Notes under the pieces: generated by a model
What the model was told of the DNA's origin: nothing
Seen by the model: the letters and a program-made list of their open reading frames with translations, nothing else
Database searches by the model: none
NCBI GenBank assembly: GCA_012510325.1
Contig: JAAZIG010000217.1
Span: 1-20,976, forward strand
Direction of reading: 5' to 3'
Origin: Bacillota bacterium
Lineage (GTDB): Bacteria; Bacillota; Dethiobacteria; DTU022
Length of the DNA stretch: 20,976 nucleotides
Translations under genes and position numbers: made by a program
In this document: one piece after another, positions 14,746-20,976 of the stretch
Layout of the letters: the number at the start of each line of letters is the position of its first letter
How positions within the stretch are numbered: the stretch's first letter is position 1

Positions 14746-14769
14746 TGTGAGCAGTTGTGTGATCAGTTG
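14746..14769. repeat. Two tandem 12-bp repeats just upstream of the second UroD-family gene
   Basis: TGTGAGCAGTTG and TGTGATCAGTTG lie head to tail, identical at 11 of 12 positions, beginning 17 bp upstream of the start codon and next to the GAGGTG ribosome site. They could be an operator or simple slippage. Elsewhere in 14730-15091 (362 bp without a gene) I see GC-rich hairpins, one promoter candidate and one terminator. Confidence 0.4.
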
Positions 14770-14861
14770 GGCCGATGAACAGGGCCGCCGCACCGGACCG
14801 GGCCCGCCCGGGGAGCCGGGGGAGCCTCCCGGCGCAGCAACGGAGATTCCTTTCCTGGAAG

Positions 14862-14890
14862 ATCGTACAACATCCTCTTTCTTTTGACAA
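14862..14890 (-). promoter_or_regulatory. Candidate promoter of the second UroD-family gene
   Basis: On the minus strand TTGTCA (14890-14885) is 17 bp from TACGAT (14867-14862). The -35 matches 5 of 6 and the -10 matches 4 of 6. It lies after the terminator hairpin at 15041-15009 and about 135 bp before the gene. The weak -10 keeps this tentative. Confidence 0.4.
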
Positions 14891-15008
14891 CCGGTCCGCA
14901 ACCGGAGCCGCCCGGAAGACAAACAGGAGCGCCCTTTTCCGGCTCTCCCGGCCCCTGCCCCGCCGCCGGGGTAAACGCTCCTTTCGTCCTGAAGGGTCCT
15001 TCCGGCAG

Positions 15009-15041
15009 AAGGCGGCTCCCCTTGGCCGGGGGAGCCGCCTT
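15009..15041. terminator. Strong hairpin after the acyl-CoA synthetase gene, probable terminator
   Basis: AAGGCGGCTCCCC (15009-15021) and GGGGAGCCGCCTT (15029-15041) form 13 perfect pairs around a 7-nt loop, 50 bp past the synthetase stop. The T-tail is short on both sides (TTCT on the minus strand, TTATTT on the plus strand), so it may act weakly or in both directions. Confidence 0.6.
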
Positions 15042-15091
15042 ATTTCGGGCAGCGTTCTCGTTTTTAGTTTTTTATGAGCCGGAGCGGCCCC

Positions 15092-16825
15092 TCAGCCGGC
15101 CTGGTCCCCGGTATAGCCCCCCGCCTTCTTGAGCCTGGCGATCTCCTGATTCTCCAGCTCCTTGTAGGCGATCTTCCCGACTCTGGTTTTGGGCAGCTCG
15201 TCGTAGAAGGCGATCTCCCGGGGGCAGCTCCACTTGATCAGATCCCGGCGGCAGTGCTCGATGAGCTCCTGTTCCATCTCCGGACCGCGGCGGGCTTCAT
15301 CCTTGAGCACGACGAAGGCCTTGACTCTTTCCACCTGCACCTCGTCGGGGACGCCGATGACACAGGCCTCCGCTACTGCGGGGTGTTTGTAGAGCTGCTC
15401 CTCGACCTGGGTGGGGTAGACATTCATCCCCGATGACTTGATCATGCGCTTCTCGCGCAGCTTGAAATAGAAAAAACCGTCCTGATCCATGGTCCCGATA
15501 TCGCCGGTGTGCAGCCAGGTTTTGCCGTCGTCGTGGCGTTTGAGCACGTTGGCGGTCTCCTCGGGCTGGTCGAGATAGCCCAGCATCACCGCCGGACCGT
15601 GAACGCAGATCTCGCCCTCCTCCCCGATCTCCGCCTCCGCGGTGCTTCCCCGCTTGACGATCTTGGCCAGCATATTGGGGAAGGGGATGCCGATGCTGCC
15701 CTCCCTATATTCCCCCAGGGGCAGCGCCATGATCGCCGTCACCGCCTCGGTGAGCCCGTATCCCTCGAGCAGCTTGGTCTGCCCCCCCTGGCGCCGGACG
15801 ATCTCTTCAAAGCGCTCCTTCACCGTCCGCGGCAGGGTATCGGCGCCGCTGAAACAGGCATTGAGGCAGCTGAGATCGGCCCGGTTAAACTTTTCGTTCC
15901 TGTTCAGCGCCTCGAAGAGGGTGGGCACACCGATAATATAGTTGGGCTTCTTTTTGATCAGATCCGCCGCCATATCGGCCTCAAAGAGCGGCACCAGGAT
16001 GCTCTTGCCCCCGTTCATCAGCGCGGCGTTGACGCAGACCCCCAGGCCGAACCCGTGAAATATGGGGAGCATCGCCAGGATGTCGGCGAGATCGTCGTCC
16101 ATGCCGACCCACTCGGCGCACATCATCCCCTGACTGACAAAGTTGTAGTTGGAGAGCATGATCCCTTTGGGAGTCCCGGTGGTCCCGCCGCTGTAGAGGA
16201 TCGCCGCCAGATCATCGGGGCCGGCCCGGCCCCGGGGCGCCCGGGGATAGCGGCGGCGCATAACTGCGTCTTTCCACAGTTTCACCGCAGCGCCAGTGGG
16301 AATTCGGGGGATCTTTCGCCCTTTCGCCAGCCAGTAGAGGAGTTGCTTCAGCGGCGGCAGGTAATCCTGGATTCTGGCGATGAGCAGAAGCTCCAGAGCG
16401 GTTTTGTCGGCAGCCTTCTTGAAGGTGTCGTAGAAAAGATCCATCGTCAGAGCGAAGCGGCTGCGGCTCACCTTCAGGTAAAATTCGATCTCGCTCTCCG
16501 TGGACAGCGGATGGATCATGCTGGCCACGGCGCCCAGCTTGTTCAGGGCGTAGAAGCAGATGATCCCGGGGGGCGAAGTAGGCGCGGAGATGGTCATCCG
16601 GTCCCCTTCACGCAGCCCCAGCGCCGTGAGGGCATCGGCACAGCGGTCGATCTGCTCGATGAATTGACTGTACGTAGCGGTGTAATCCATAAAATCATAG
16701 GCGATCCGCCGGGGATATCGTTCCGCCGCCCGGAGCAGGGTCTCATACATGGTGCACCGGGGAAAATCCACTTCGTGGGGCACCTGCCCATAGTATTTAA
16801 GCCATGGTTTCTCTGCTGAGATCAT
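15092..16825 (-). CDS. AMP-forming acyl-CoA synthetase (ANL superfamily, FadD-like)
   Basis: Enzymes of this family activate a carboxylic acid with ATP to an acyl-adenylate and then to the CoA thioester. The 577-residue product has all core motifs: the phosphate loop YSGGTTGTPKG (211-221), EGYGLTE (354-360), HTGD (439-442), the hinge region FFYFKLREKRMIKSSGMNVYP, and LPKTRVGKIAYKEL with the catalytic Lys551. Length and motif spacing resemble long- or medium-chain fatty acid ligases, but aromatic acids cannot be excluded. The ATG at 16825 follows GGAGGTGACGATGG. A strong promoter lies 63 bp upstream and a hairpin terminator follows the gene, so it is probably transcribed alone. Its place beside UroD/corrinoid genes hints at activation of an acid handled by, or produced from, that system, which is inference. 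Confidence 0.93.
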   Translation of the reverse strand: MISAEKPWLKYYGQVPHEVDFPRCTMYETLLRAAERYPRRIAYDFMDYTATYSQFIEQIDRCADALTALGLREGDRMTISAPTSPPGIICFYALNKLGAVASMIHPLSTESEIEFYLKVSRSRFALTMDLFYDTFKKAADKTALELLLIARIQDYLPPLKQLLYWLAKGRKIPRIPTGAAVKLWKDAVMRRRYPRAPRGRAGPDDLAAILYSGGTTGTPKGIMLSNYNFVSQGMMCAEWVGMDDDLADILAMLPIFHGFGLGVCVNAALMNGGKSILVPLFEADMAADLIKKKPNYIIGVPTLFEALNRNEKFNRADLSCLNACFSGADTLPRTVKERFEEIVRRQGGQTKLLEGYGLTEAVTAIMALPLGEYREGSIGIPFPNMLAKIVKRGSTAEAEIGEEGEICVHGPAVMLGYLDQPEETANVLKRHDDGKTWLHTGDIGTMDQDGFFYFKLREKRMIKSSGMNVYPTQVEEQLYKHPAVAEACVIGVPDEVQVERVKAFVVLKDEARRGPEMEQELIEHCRRDLIKWSCPREIAFYDELPKTRVGKIAYKELENQEIARLKKAGGYTGDQAG

Positions 16826-16887
16826 CCATCGTCACCTCCGGCAGGGCCAGATATTTTTTTAATTTGGGAATCCCCCACCCAACCAAA

Positions 16888-16917
16888 ATCATAGCAATAT
16901 TCTGTCTTGGGTGTCAA
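16888..16917 (-). promoter_or_regulatory. Promoter of the acyl-CoA synthetase gene
   Basis: On the minus strand a perfect TTGACA (16917-16912) is 18 bp from TATGAT (16893-16888), with TG one base before the -10 (TTGCTATGAT). It lies 67 bp downstream of the rsmB stop. This is the best-matching promoter in the window. Confidence 0.8.
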
Positions 16918-16983
16918 CCGCAAATATTGTCGAAAATCGCTTTGCTGATCACGGGAGGGGGAGATCCGGCCGGTTGCCGCCGG

Positions 16984-18354
16984 CTAGCACAAAAGATCCC
17001 CTTTGCGCCAGAGGGCGATAAAAAAGCCGTCGAGGCGGTGCCGGTGCGGGTGCAGAAAGAGCCTTCCCGGCTCTGCCGGGTCTCTTTCCAGCCCGTGGAG
17101 CAGCGGCGTGGGAAACGGTTCCGGGACCAAGGAGGGGTGGGCCGCCTCAAAGGTGTCGGCCACCGCCGTGGTCTCCTCGGGCTCGGTGGTGCAGACGCTG
17201 TAGAGCAGCCGGCCGCCGGGGCGGAGCAGGGTAGCGGCTCTCTCGAGGAGGGAGAGCTGGAGGCGGGCCAGCCGCTGCAGATCCTCGGGGCGGCGGCGCC
17301 ACTTCAGCTCGGGGAGCCGCCGGATCACGCCGAGGCCGCTGCAGGGTGCATCGACGAGGATGCGGTGCGGCGGCGGCAGCCCGGAGCCGTCAAAGCGGGT
17401 GCCGTCGGCGGCAATTGTTTTCACGGCCGTCAGCCCGAGACGCTTCGCCGCCCGCTCCACGAGGGCGAGGCGGTGCGGATGCCGGTCGACCGCCGTCACC
17501 CGGCCGCGGTCGCCCATCAGCTCGGCTAAGTGCGTGCTCTTGCCGCCGGGGGCGCTGCAGAGATCGACGATATGCTCGCCGGGCTGCGGCTGCAGCAGCG
17601 GCGCCACCAGGAGGGAGCTTTCCCCCTGTACCGTGAAGAGGCCCTCCCGGTAGCTCGCCAGCTCGGAGAGCGGGCCCCCCGGTTTTGCCAGCACCGCCCC
17701 GGGGAGGCGCGGGCTGAGCTCTGCGGGGACCCCCTCGGCCAGGAGCCTTTCAATGAGGAAGGCGGGCGAGGGGCAGCGCAGCCCGTTGGGCCGGAGCGCC
17801 AGGGGAGGGGGCAGATTGTTCGCCTCGCCGAGGAGAAGCGCCTCCGCCGGACCGAAGCGGCGGCTCCACCTCTCCACCAGCCAGCGGGGGTGGCTGGTGG
17901 AGAGAGCGAGGTGCTCCAGGGGCTCCCCCTGCGGCAGGGGCCGGGGCAGCTTCCCCGGTGTTTTCGCCAGACGGCGCAGCACCGCGTTGACCAGCCCGGC
18001 GACGCCGCGGTGTCCGTAACGGCGGGCCAGACGGACCGCCTCGTCGACGGCGGCATGAGGGGGAATCCTCTCCAGATAGAGCAGCTGATAGGCGCCCATC
18101 CGGAGCAGGTTTCTGATCCAGGGGGTCAGCTTTGCCAGGGGGTGCTTTAAAAACAGCCCTACAGACCAGTCGAGGGTGTTGAGGCGGCGGATCGTCCCGG
18201 TGGCCAGCTCCCGGGCAAGAGCCCTTTCCGGCGGTGGCAGCGCTTTTAGCAAAGGGGGCAGCGCCAGGTTGAGATAAGCGCCGTCCCGCTCCACGCGGTG
18301 GAGCGCCTGCAGGGCCGCTTCGCGCCCGCATTCCGGATGATTAGGCCTGGACAA
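16984..18354 (-). CDS. rsmB: 16S rRNA (cytosine(967)-C5)-methyltransferase
   Basis: RsmB (Sun) methylates C967 of 16S rRNA using SAM. The 456-residue protein has an N-terminal NusB-like RNA-binding domain (about 1-140; LPPHAAVDEAVRLARRYGHRGVAGLVNAVLRR region) and a C-terminal Rossmann methyltransferase. The SAM motif DLCSAPGGKSTHLAE is at about 264-278. DAPCSGLGV holds Cys338 and YSVCTTEPEE holds Cys388, the paired cysteines of the m5C family. The start is a TTG at 18354, 3 bp after the fmt stop, with GGGAGAA just upstream. It closes the priA-def-fmt-rsmB run. No strong terminator is visible in the 67 bp before the next promoter; only a short GCCGG/CCGGC stem is seen. Confidence 0.97.
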   Translation of the reverse strand: MSRPNHPECGREAALQALHRVERDGAYLNLALPPLLKALPPPERALARELATGTIRRLNTLDWSVGLFLKHPLAKLTPWIRNLLRMGAYQLLYLERIPPHAAVDEAVRLARRYGHRGVAGLVNAVLRRLAKTPGKLPRPLPQGEPLEHLALSTSHPRWLVERWSRRFGPAEALLLGEANNLPPPLALRPNGLRCPSPAFLIERLLAEGVPAELSPRLPGAVLAKPGGPLSELASYREGLFTVQGESSLLVAPLLQPQPGEHIVDLCSAPGGKSTHLAELMGDRGRVTAVDRHPHRLALVERAAKRLGLTAVKTIAADGTRFDGSGLPPPHRILVDAPCSGLGVIRRLPELKWRRRPEDLQRLARLQLSLLERAATLLRPGGRLLYSVCTTEPEETTAVADTFEAAHPSLVPEPFPTPLLHGLERDPAEPGRLFLHPHRHRLDGFFIALWRKGDLLC

Positions 18355-18357
18355 GGT

Positions 18358-19332
18358 TCATTCTCCCAGCTTCAGCTCCCCGGAGGCGCAGTAGCCGTGG
18401 TAGAACTCGGCGGCGGAGAGGCGCTGCTTCCCCGCCGGCTGCAGCTCGAGGAGCTCGAGGAAGGCACCGTCTCCGGCGGCGGCGAAGATGCGGCCGTGAG
18501 CGGCCGTGAGAAGGAAGCCCGGAGCAGCTCCGGCGGGGAGCACGATTCCGGCGGCGCTCTCTCCGGGAGCAACCGGCGGCGCTGTCCGCCAGATCTTCAG
18601 CCTGCTTCCCCGGCAGGTGGTATAGGCACCCGGACGCGGGTTCAACCCCCGGATCCGGTTGTACAGGGTCAGGGCGCCGGCAGACCAGCACAGCTGCTCT
18701 TCCTCCCGGCGGAGCGGCGGGGCGTAGGTGGCCCGCGCATGCTCCTGCGGGATGCGGCGGGCCTCTCCCGAGGCGATCAAGGCGACGGCCTTTTCCAGGA
18801 GGTGCGCCCCGGCGGCGGCGAGCCTCCCGGCAAGCTCTCCGGCGGTATCTGCAAGGTGCACCGGCTGGCGCTCCTGCAAAATGATCCCGCCCGCGTCGAG
18901 CTCAGCGGCGAGCTCGATCACCGTCACCCCCGTCCGGGAAACCCCGTCGATGACGGCCCGTTCGATGGGGGCGGCACCGCGGTATTCCGGCAAAAGCGAA
19001 GGATGGAGATTGATCGCCCCCAGCGGGGGCAGCTCGAGGAGCGCCGCCGGCAGGATCCGGCCGTAGGCCACCAGAACGATCAGATCGGGGGCGAGCTGCC
19101 GCACCTCTTGAAGGAAAGACTCCCCCTGTAGCGCCGCCGGCTGGAGCACCAAAATCCCCCGCTCCCGGGCCCACCGCTTCACCGGCGGGGGCTGCGGCTC
19201 ACGCTTCCGCCCCCGGGGGCGGTCCGGCTGCGTCACCACGGCGGCGAGCAAATGTTCGCTGCGAAAGAGCCGCTCCAGGGAGGGCAGCGCAAAAGCGGGG
19301 GTCCCCATGAAGAGAAGTCTCAGCCGCTTCAT
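18358..19332 (-). CDS. fmt: Methionyl-tRNA formyltransferase
   Basis: Fmt formylates initiator Met-tRNA with 10-formyltetrahydrofolate. The 324-residue product begins MKRLRLLFMGTPAFALPSLE. It has VAYGRILP, the catalytic NLHPSLLPEYRGAAPIERAVIDG (Asn108, His110) and ELAAELDAGGII (Asp146) of the formyltransferase domain (about 1-200). The C-terminal tRNA-binding domain follows, with LYNRIRGLNPRPGAYT. The ATG at 19332 overlaps the def stop (ATGA), indicating translational coupling. The frame is open another 78 codons upstream, but that stretch lies inside def and is not conserved-looking. Pairing with def is expected, since Def removes the formyl group that Fmt adds. Confidence 0.97.
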   Translation of the reverse strand: MKRLRLLFMGTPAFALPSLERLFRSEHLLAAVVTQPDRPRGRKREPQPPPVKRWARERGILVLQPAALQGESFLQEVRQLAPDLIVLVAYGRILPAALLELPPLGAINLHPSLLPEYRGAAPIERAVIDGVSRTGVTVIELAAELDAGGIILQERQPVHLADTAGELAGRLAAAGAHLLEKAVALIASGEARRIPQEHARATYAPPLRREEEQLCWSAGALTLYNRIRGLNPRPGAYTTCRGSRLKIWRTAPPVAPGESAAGIVLPAGAAPGFLLTAAHGRIFAAAGDGAFLELLELQPAGKQRLSAAEFYHGYCASGELKLGE

Positions 19333-19829
19333 ACCGGCTCCTCCTCCGGGGGTTCCTCCCCCGGGGACTCCTCCGCGGGATCGAAGAAGCGGACGGCCCG
19401 GTCGATGAAAAGGGTCCCCTCCAGGTGATCGATCTCGTGCTGCAGGATCCGGGCCAAAAAGCCCTCCGCCTCGATGCGGACGGCCTTTCCGCCGGGATCG
19501 AGCGCCTCGACGACGACGCGGGTGGCCCGGGGGACCTCTCCGTAGATACCCGGCACGCTGAGGCACCCCTCGGGGCCCTCCTGTGAGCCCTCCATCTCGA
19601 TGATTTGCGGGTTGATCAGCTTCATCAGGCGGTCCTCCCCGGGATCGACGACGATGAGCCGCCGGGTGATCCCGATCTGCGGCGCGGCAAGGCCGACGCC
19701 CTTGTATTCGTACATCGTTTCAGCCATATCCTCGAGGAGGTGGAGCACCGCCTCGCTGATCTTTTTCACCGGAGCGGCTTTGCTGCGCAGGGCCGGATGG
19801 CTGCCCGTTACAATTTTTCTGATGGCCAC
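19329..19829 (-). CDS. def: Peptide deformylase
   Basis: Def removes the formyl group from new proteins and uses a metal, usually iron. All three family motifs are present: GVGLAAPQIG (44-53), EGCLSVPG with Cys89, and HEIDHLEGTLFIDR with His131, Glu132 and His135. The 166-residue length is normal. The last 17 residues (PAEESPGEEPPEEEPV region) form an acidic Pro/Glu tail that is not part of the core fold. The start is a GTG at 19829, with GAGGAGGTG 5 nt upstream. It lies 19 bp after priA and overlaps fmt by 4 bp. Confidence 0.98.
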   Translation of the reverse strand: MAIRKIVTGSHPALRSKAAPVKKISEAVLHLLEDMAETMYEYKGVGLAAPQIGITRRLIVVDPGEDRLMKLINPQIIEMEGSQEGPEGCLSVPGIYGEVPRATRVVVEALDPGGKAVRIEAEGFLARILQHEIDHLEGTLFIDRAVRFFDPAEESPGEEPPEEEPV

Positions 19830-19848
19830 AGGAACACCTCCTCAGCCA

Positions 19849-20976
19849 TTATAGCACCATCTGGGGATTGAAATCCACCGTCAGCCGCACCGGGGCGGAG
19901 AGCTTTTCCAGGCGGAATGAGTGCATCACCTTGCGCAGCCGCGGCGCGGCGGCGGCGAGGCGCTCCCCCTTCAGGATCAGCTGAACCCGGTACACTGTTT
20001 TCAGGCGGTAGAGCGGAGCCTGGGCCGGCCCGAGGAGCTCGGCCTGCCCCCGGCACTCCTCCAGAGCGGTGCCGAGGATCCCCGCCGCCTCCCAGAGAAC
20101 CGCCTCGTCGGGGCTGCTCAGAAGAAAGCGGACCAGATCGGAGAAGGGCGGGTAGAGCAGAGCCCGGCGCAGCTCCAGCTCGGCCCGGTAGAAAGAGCGG
20201 TAATCGTGCTCCGCCGCCGTCTGGATGCTGTAGTGGCCGGGGTGATAGGTCTGCACGATCACCTCGCCGCCGCCGCGGCCCCGCCCGGAGCGCCCGGCAA
20301 CCTGGGTGAGCAGCTGAAAGGTGCGCTCGGCGGCCCGAAAATCGGGCAGGTTCAAAATAGTGTCCGCTGTGACCACCCCGACCAGGGTCACCCGGGGAAA
20401 ATCGAAACCCTTGGCGATCATCTGCGTCCCGATGAGGATGTCGGCCCGGCCCTCCCGGAAGCGCCGGTAGAGGCGCTGGTGCGAGCCCCGCGTGGCGGTG
20501 GTGTCGCTGTCCATGCGCACCAGGGAGGCCTGCGGAAATATCTTGCGCACCTCCTCCTCGACGCGCTGGGTGCCGGCGGCAAAGTGGCGGATCTTGATCC
20601 CTTTGCATTCAGGGCAGCTCCGCGGCACCGGGGCCTCGTGAGAGCAGTAGTGGCAGAGCATCCGTCCCCGGTCCAGATGCAGGGTCATGGAGACGGCGCA
20701 GTGGGGACAGGAAACGACGTAGCCGCATTCGCGGCAGAGGATAAAGCCGGCGAAGCCGCGGCGGTTCAGGAACAGCAGCGCCTGTTCCCGGCGCTCGAGA
20801 ACCCCTTCGAGGCCGGCCAGAAGGGGGCGGCTGAAGATGTGGCGGTGACCCTGGCGCATCTCCTCGCGCATATCGACGATCTGCACCTGCGGCAGATCCG
20901 CGGGGGTGACCCGGGCGCTCATCTCCAGCAGCGCCGAGCCGCCCTGCTCCGCCTCGTAGTAGCTCTCCAGGGACGG
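19849..20976 (-). CDS. priA: Primosomal helicase PriA, C-terminal 375 residues (cut by window edge)
   Basis: PriA reloads the replication machinery at broken forks. The frame is open to base 20976, so the N-terminal DNA-binding domain and helicase motifs I-II are outside the window. The visible part starts PSLESYYEAEQGGSALLEMSAR. It contains LFLNRRGFAGF and the zinc-binding insert with cysteine pairs CRECGYVVSCPHC and CHYCSHEAPVPRSCPEC. Helicase motifs follow: IGTQMIAKGFDFPRVTLVGV with DTILNLPDFRAAERTFQLLTQVAGRSGRG (motifs V-VI), and then the C-terminal domain. It is the first visible gene of the priA-def-fmt-rsmB run, and the stop is TAA at 19849. Confidence 0.97.
   Translation of the reverse strand, partial: PSLESYYEAEQGGSALLEMSARVTPADLPQVQIVDMREEMRQGHRHIFSRPLLAGLEGVLERREQALLFLNRRGFAGFILCRECGYVVSCPHCAVSMTLHLDRGRMLCHYCSHEAPVPRSCPECKGIKIRHFAAGTQRVEEEVRKIFPQASLVRMDSDTTATRGSHQRLYRRFREGRADILIGTQMIAKGFDFPRVTLVGVVTADTILNLPDFRAAERTFQLLTQVAGRSGRGRGGGEVIVQTYHPGHYSIQTAAEHDYRSFYRAELELRRALLYPPFSDLVRFLLSSPDEAVLWEAAGILGTALEECRGQAELLGPAQAPLYRLKTVYRVQLILKGERLAAAAPRLRKVMHSFRLEKLSAPVRLTVDFNPQMVL

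Noticed and set aside
15509..16819. 436-codon plus-strand frame
   Set aside because: It is antisense to the acyl-CoA synthetase, whose catalytic motifs are intact. The antisense product resembles no family.
19333..19566. 78-codon N-terminal extension of fmt
   Set aside because: It lies inside def in another frame, is Arg/Gly-rich and not Fmt-like. The ATG at 19332 gives the conserved N-terminus.

Overview
The window is about 21 kb of GC-rich bacterial DNA in which every gene I can support lies on the minus strand, so transcription runs from high to low coordinates. The core gene order (priA-def-fmt-rsmB, then stp-prkC-rsgA-rpe), the FMN-riboswitch-led rib operon, Shine-Dalgarno sites close to GGAGG and frequent TTG/GTG starts all point to a Firmicute (Bacillota), probably an anaerobic, high-GC Clostridia-like lineage. 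The corrinoid protein and UroD-family methyltransferase-like genes fit an anaerobe with B12-dependent one-carbon metabolism. I cannot name the genus.

Layout from right to left. 20976-16984 holds a partial priA (its N-terminus is outside the window), def, fmt and rsmB, tightly packed. This set couples replication restart, N-formylmethionine processing and rRNA methylation. 16917-11396 is an accessory block in place of the direct junction to stp seen in many relatives. It contains an AMP-forming acyl-CoA synthetase with a strong promoter, a first UroD-family protein, and a three-gene unit with its own promoter and a long structured leader: a second UroD-family protein, an unannotated 56-residue protein and a corrinoid-binding protein. 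A strong hairpin terminator closes this block. 11289-7136 holds stp-prkC-rsgA-rpe from its own extended -10 promoter: a PP2C phosphatase and PASTA kinase pair, a ribosome-assembly GTPase and a pentose-phosphate epimerase. 7140-3229 is the riboflavin operon: promoter, FMN riboswitch, intrinsic terminator, then ribD-ribE-ribBA-ribH, a complete route to riboflavin apart from a dephosphorylation step.

3231-2175 is a mobile or repetitive patch: four copies of a 41-bp tandem repeat that run into the ribH stop codon, a large inverted repeat, a REP-associated (Y1/HUH) tyrosine transposase, and another perfect hairpin. 2142-1 is the first 714 codons of polA, cut by the window edge before motif B.

The least explained parts are the corrinoid/UroD/acyl-CoA synthetase block with its small protein and structured leader, and the transposase with its hairpins and tandem repeat. 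rsgA also appears to need a CTG start codon.
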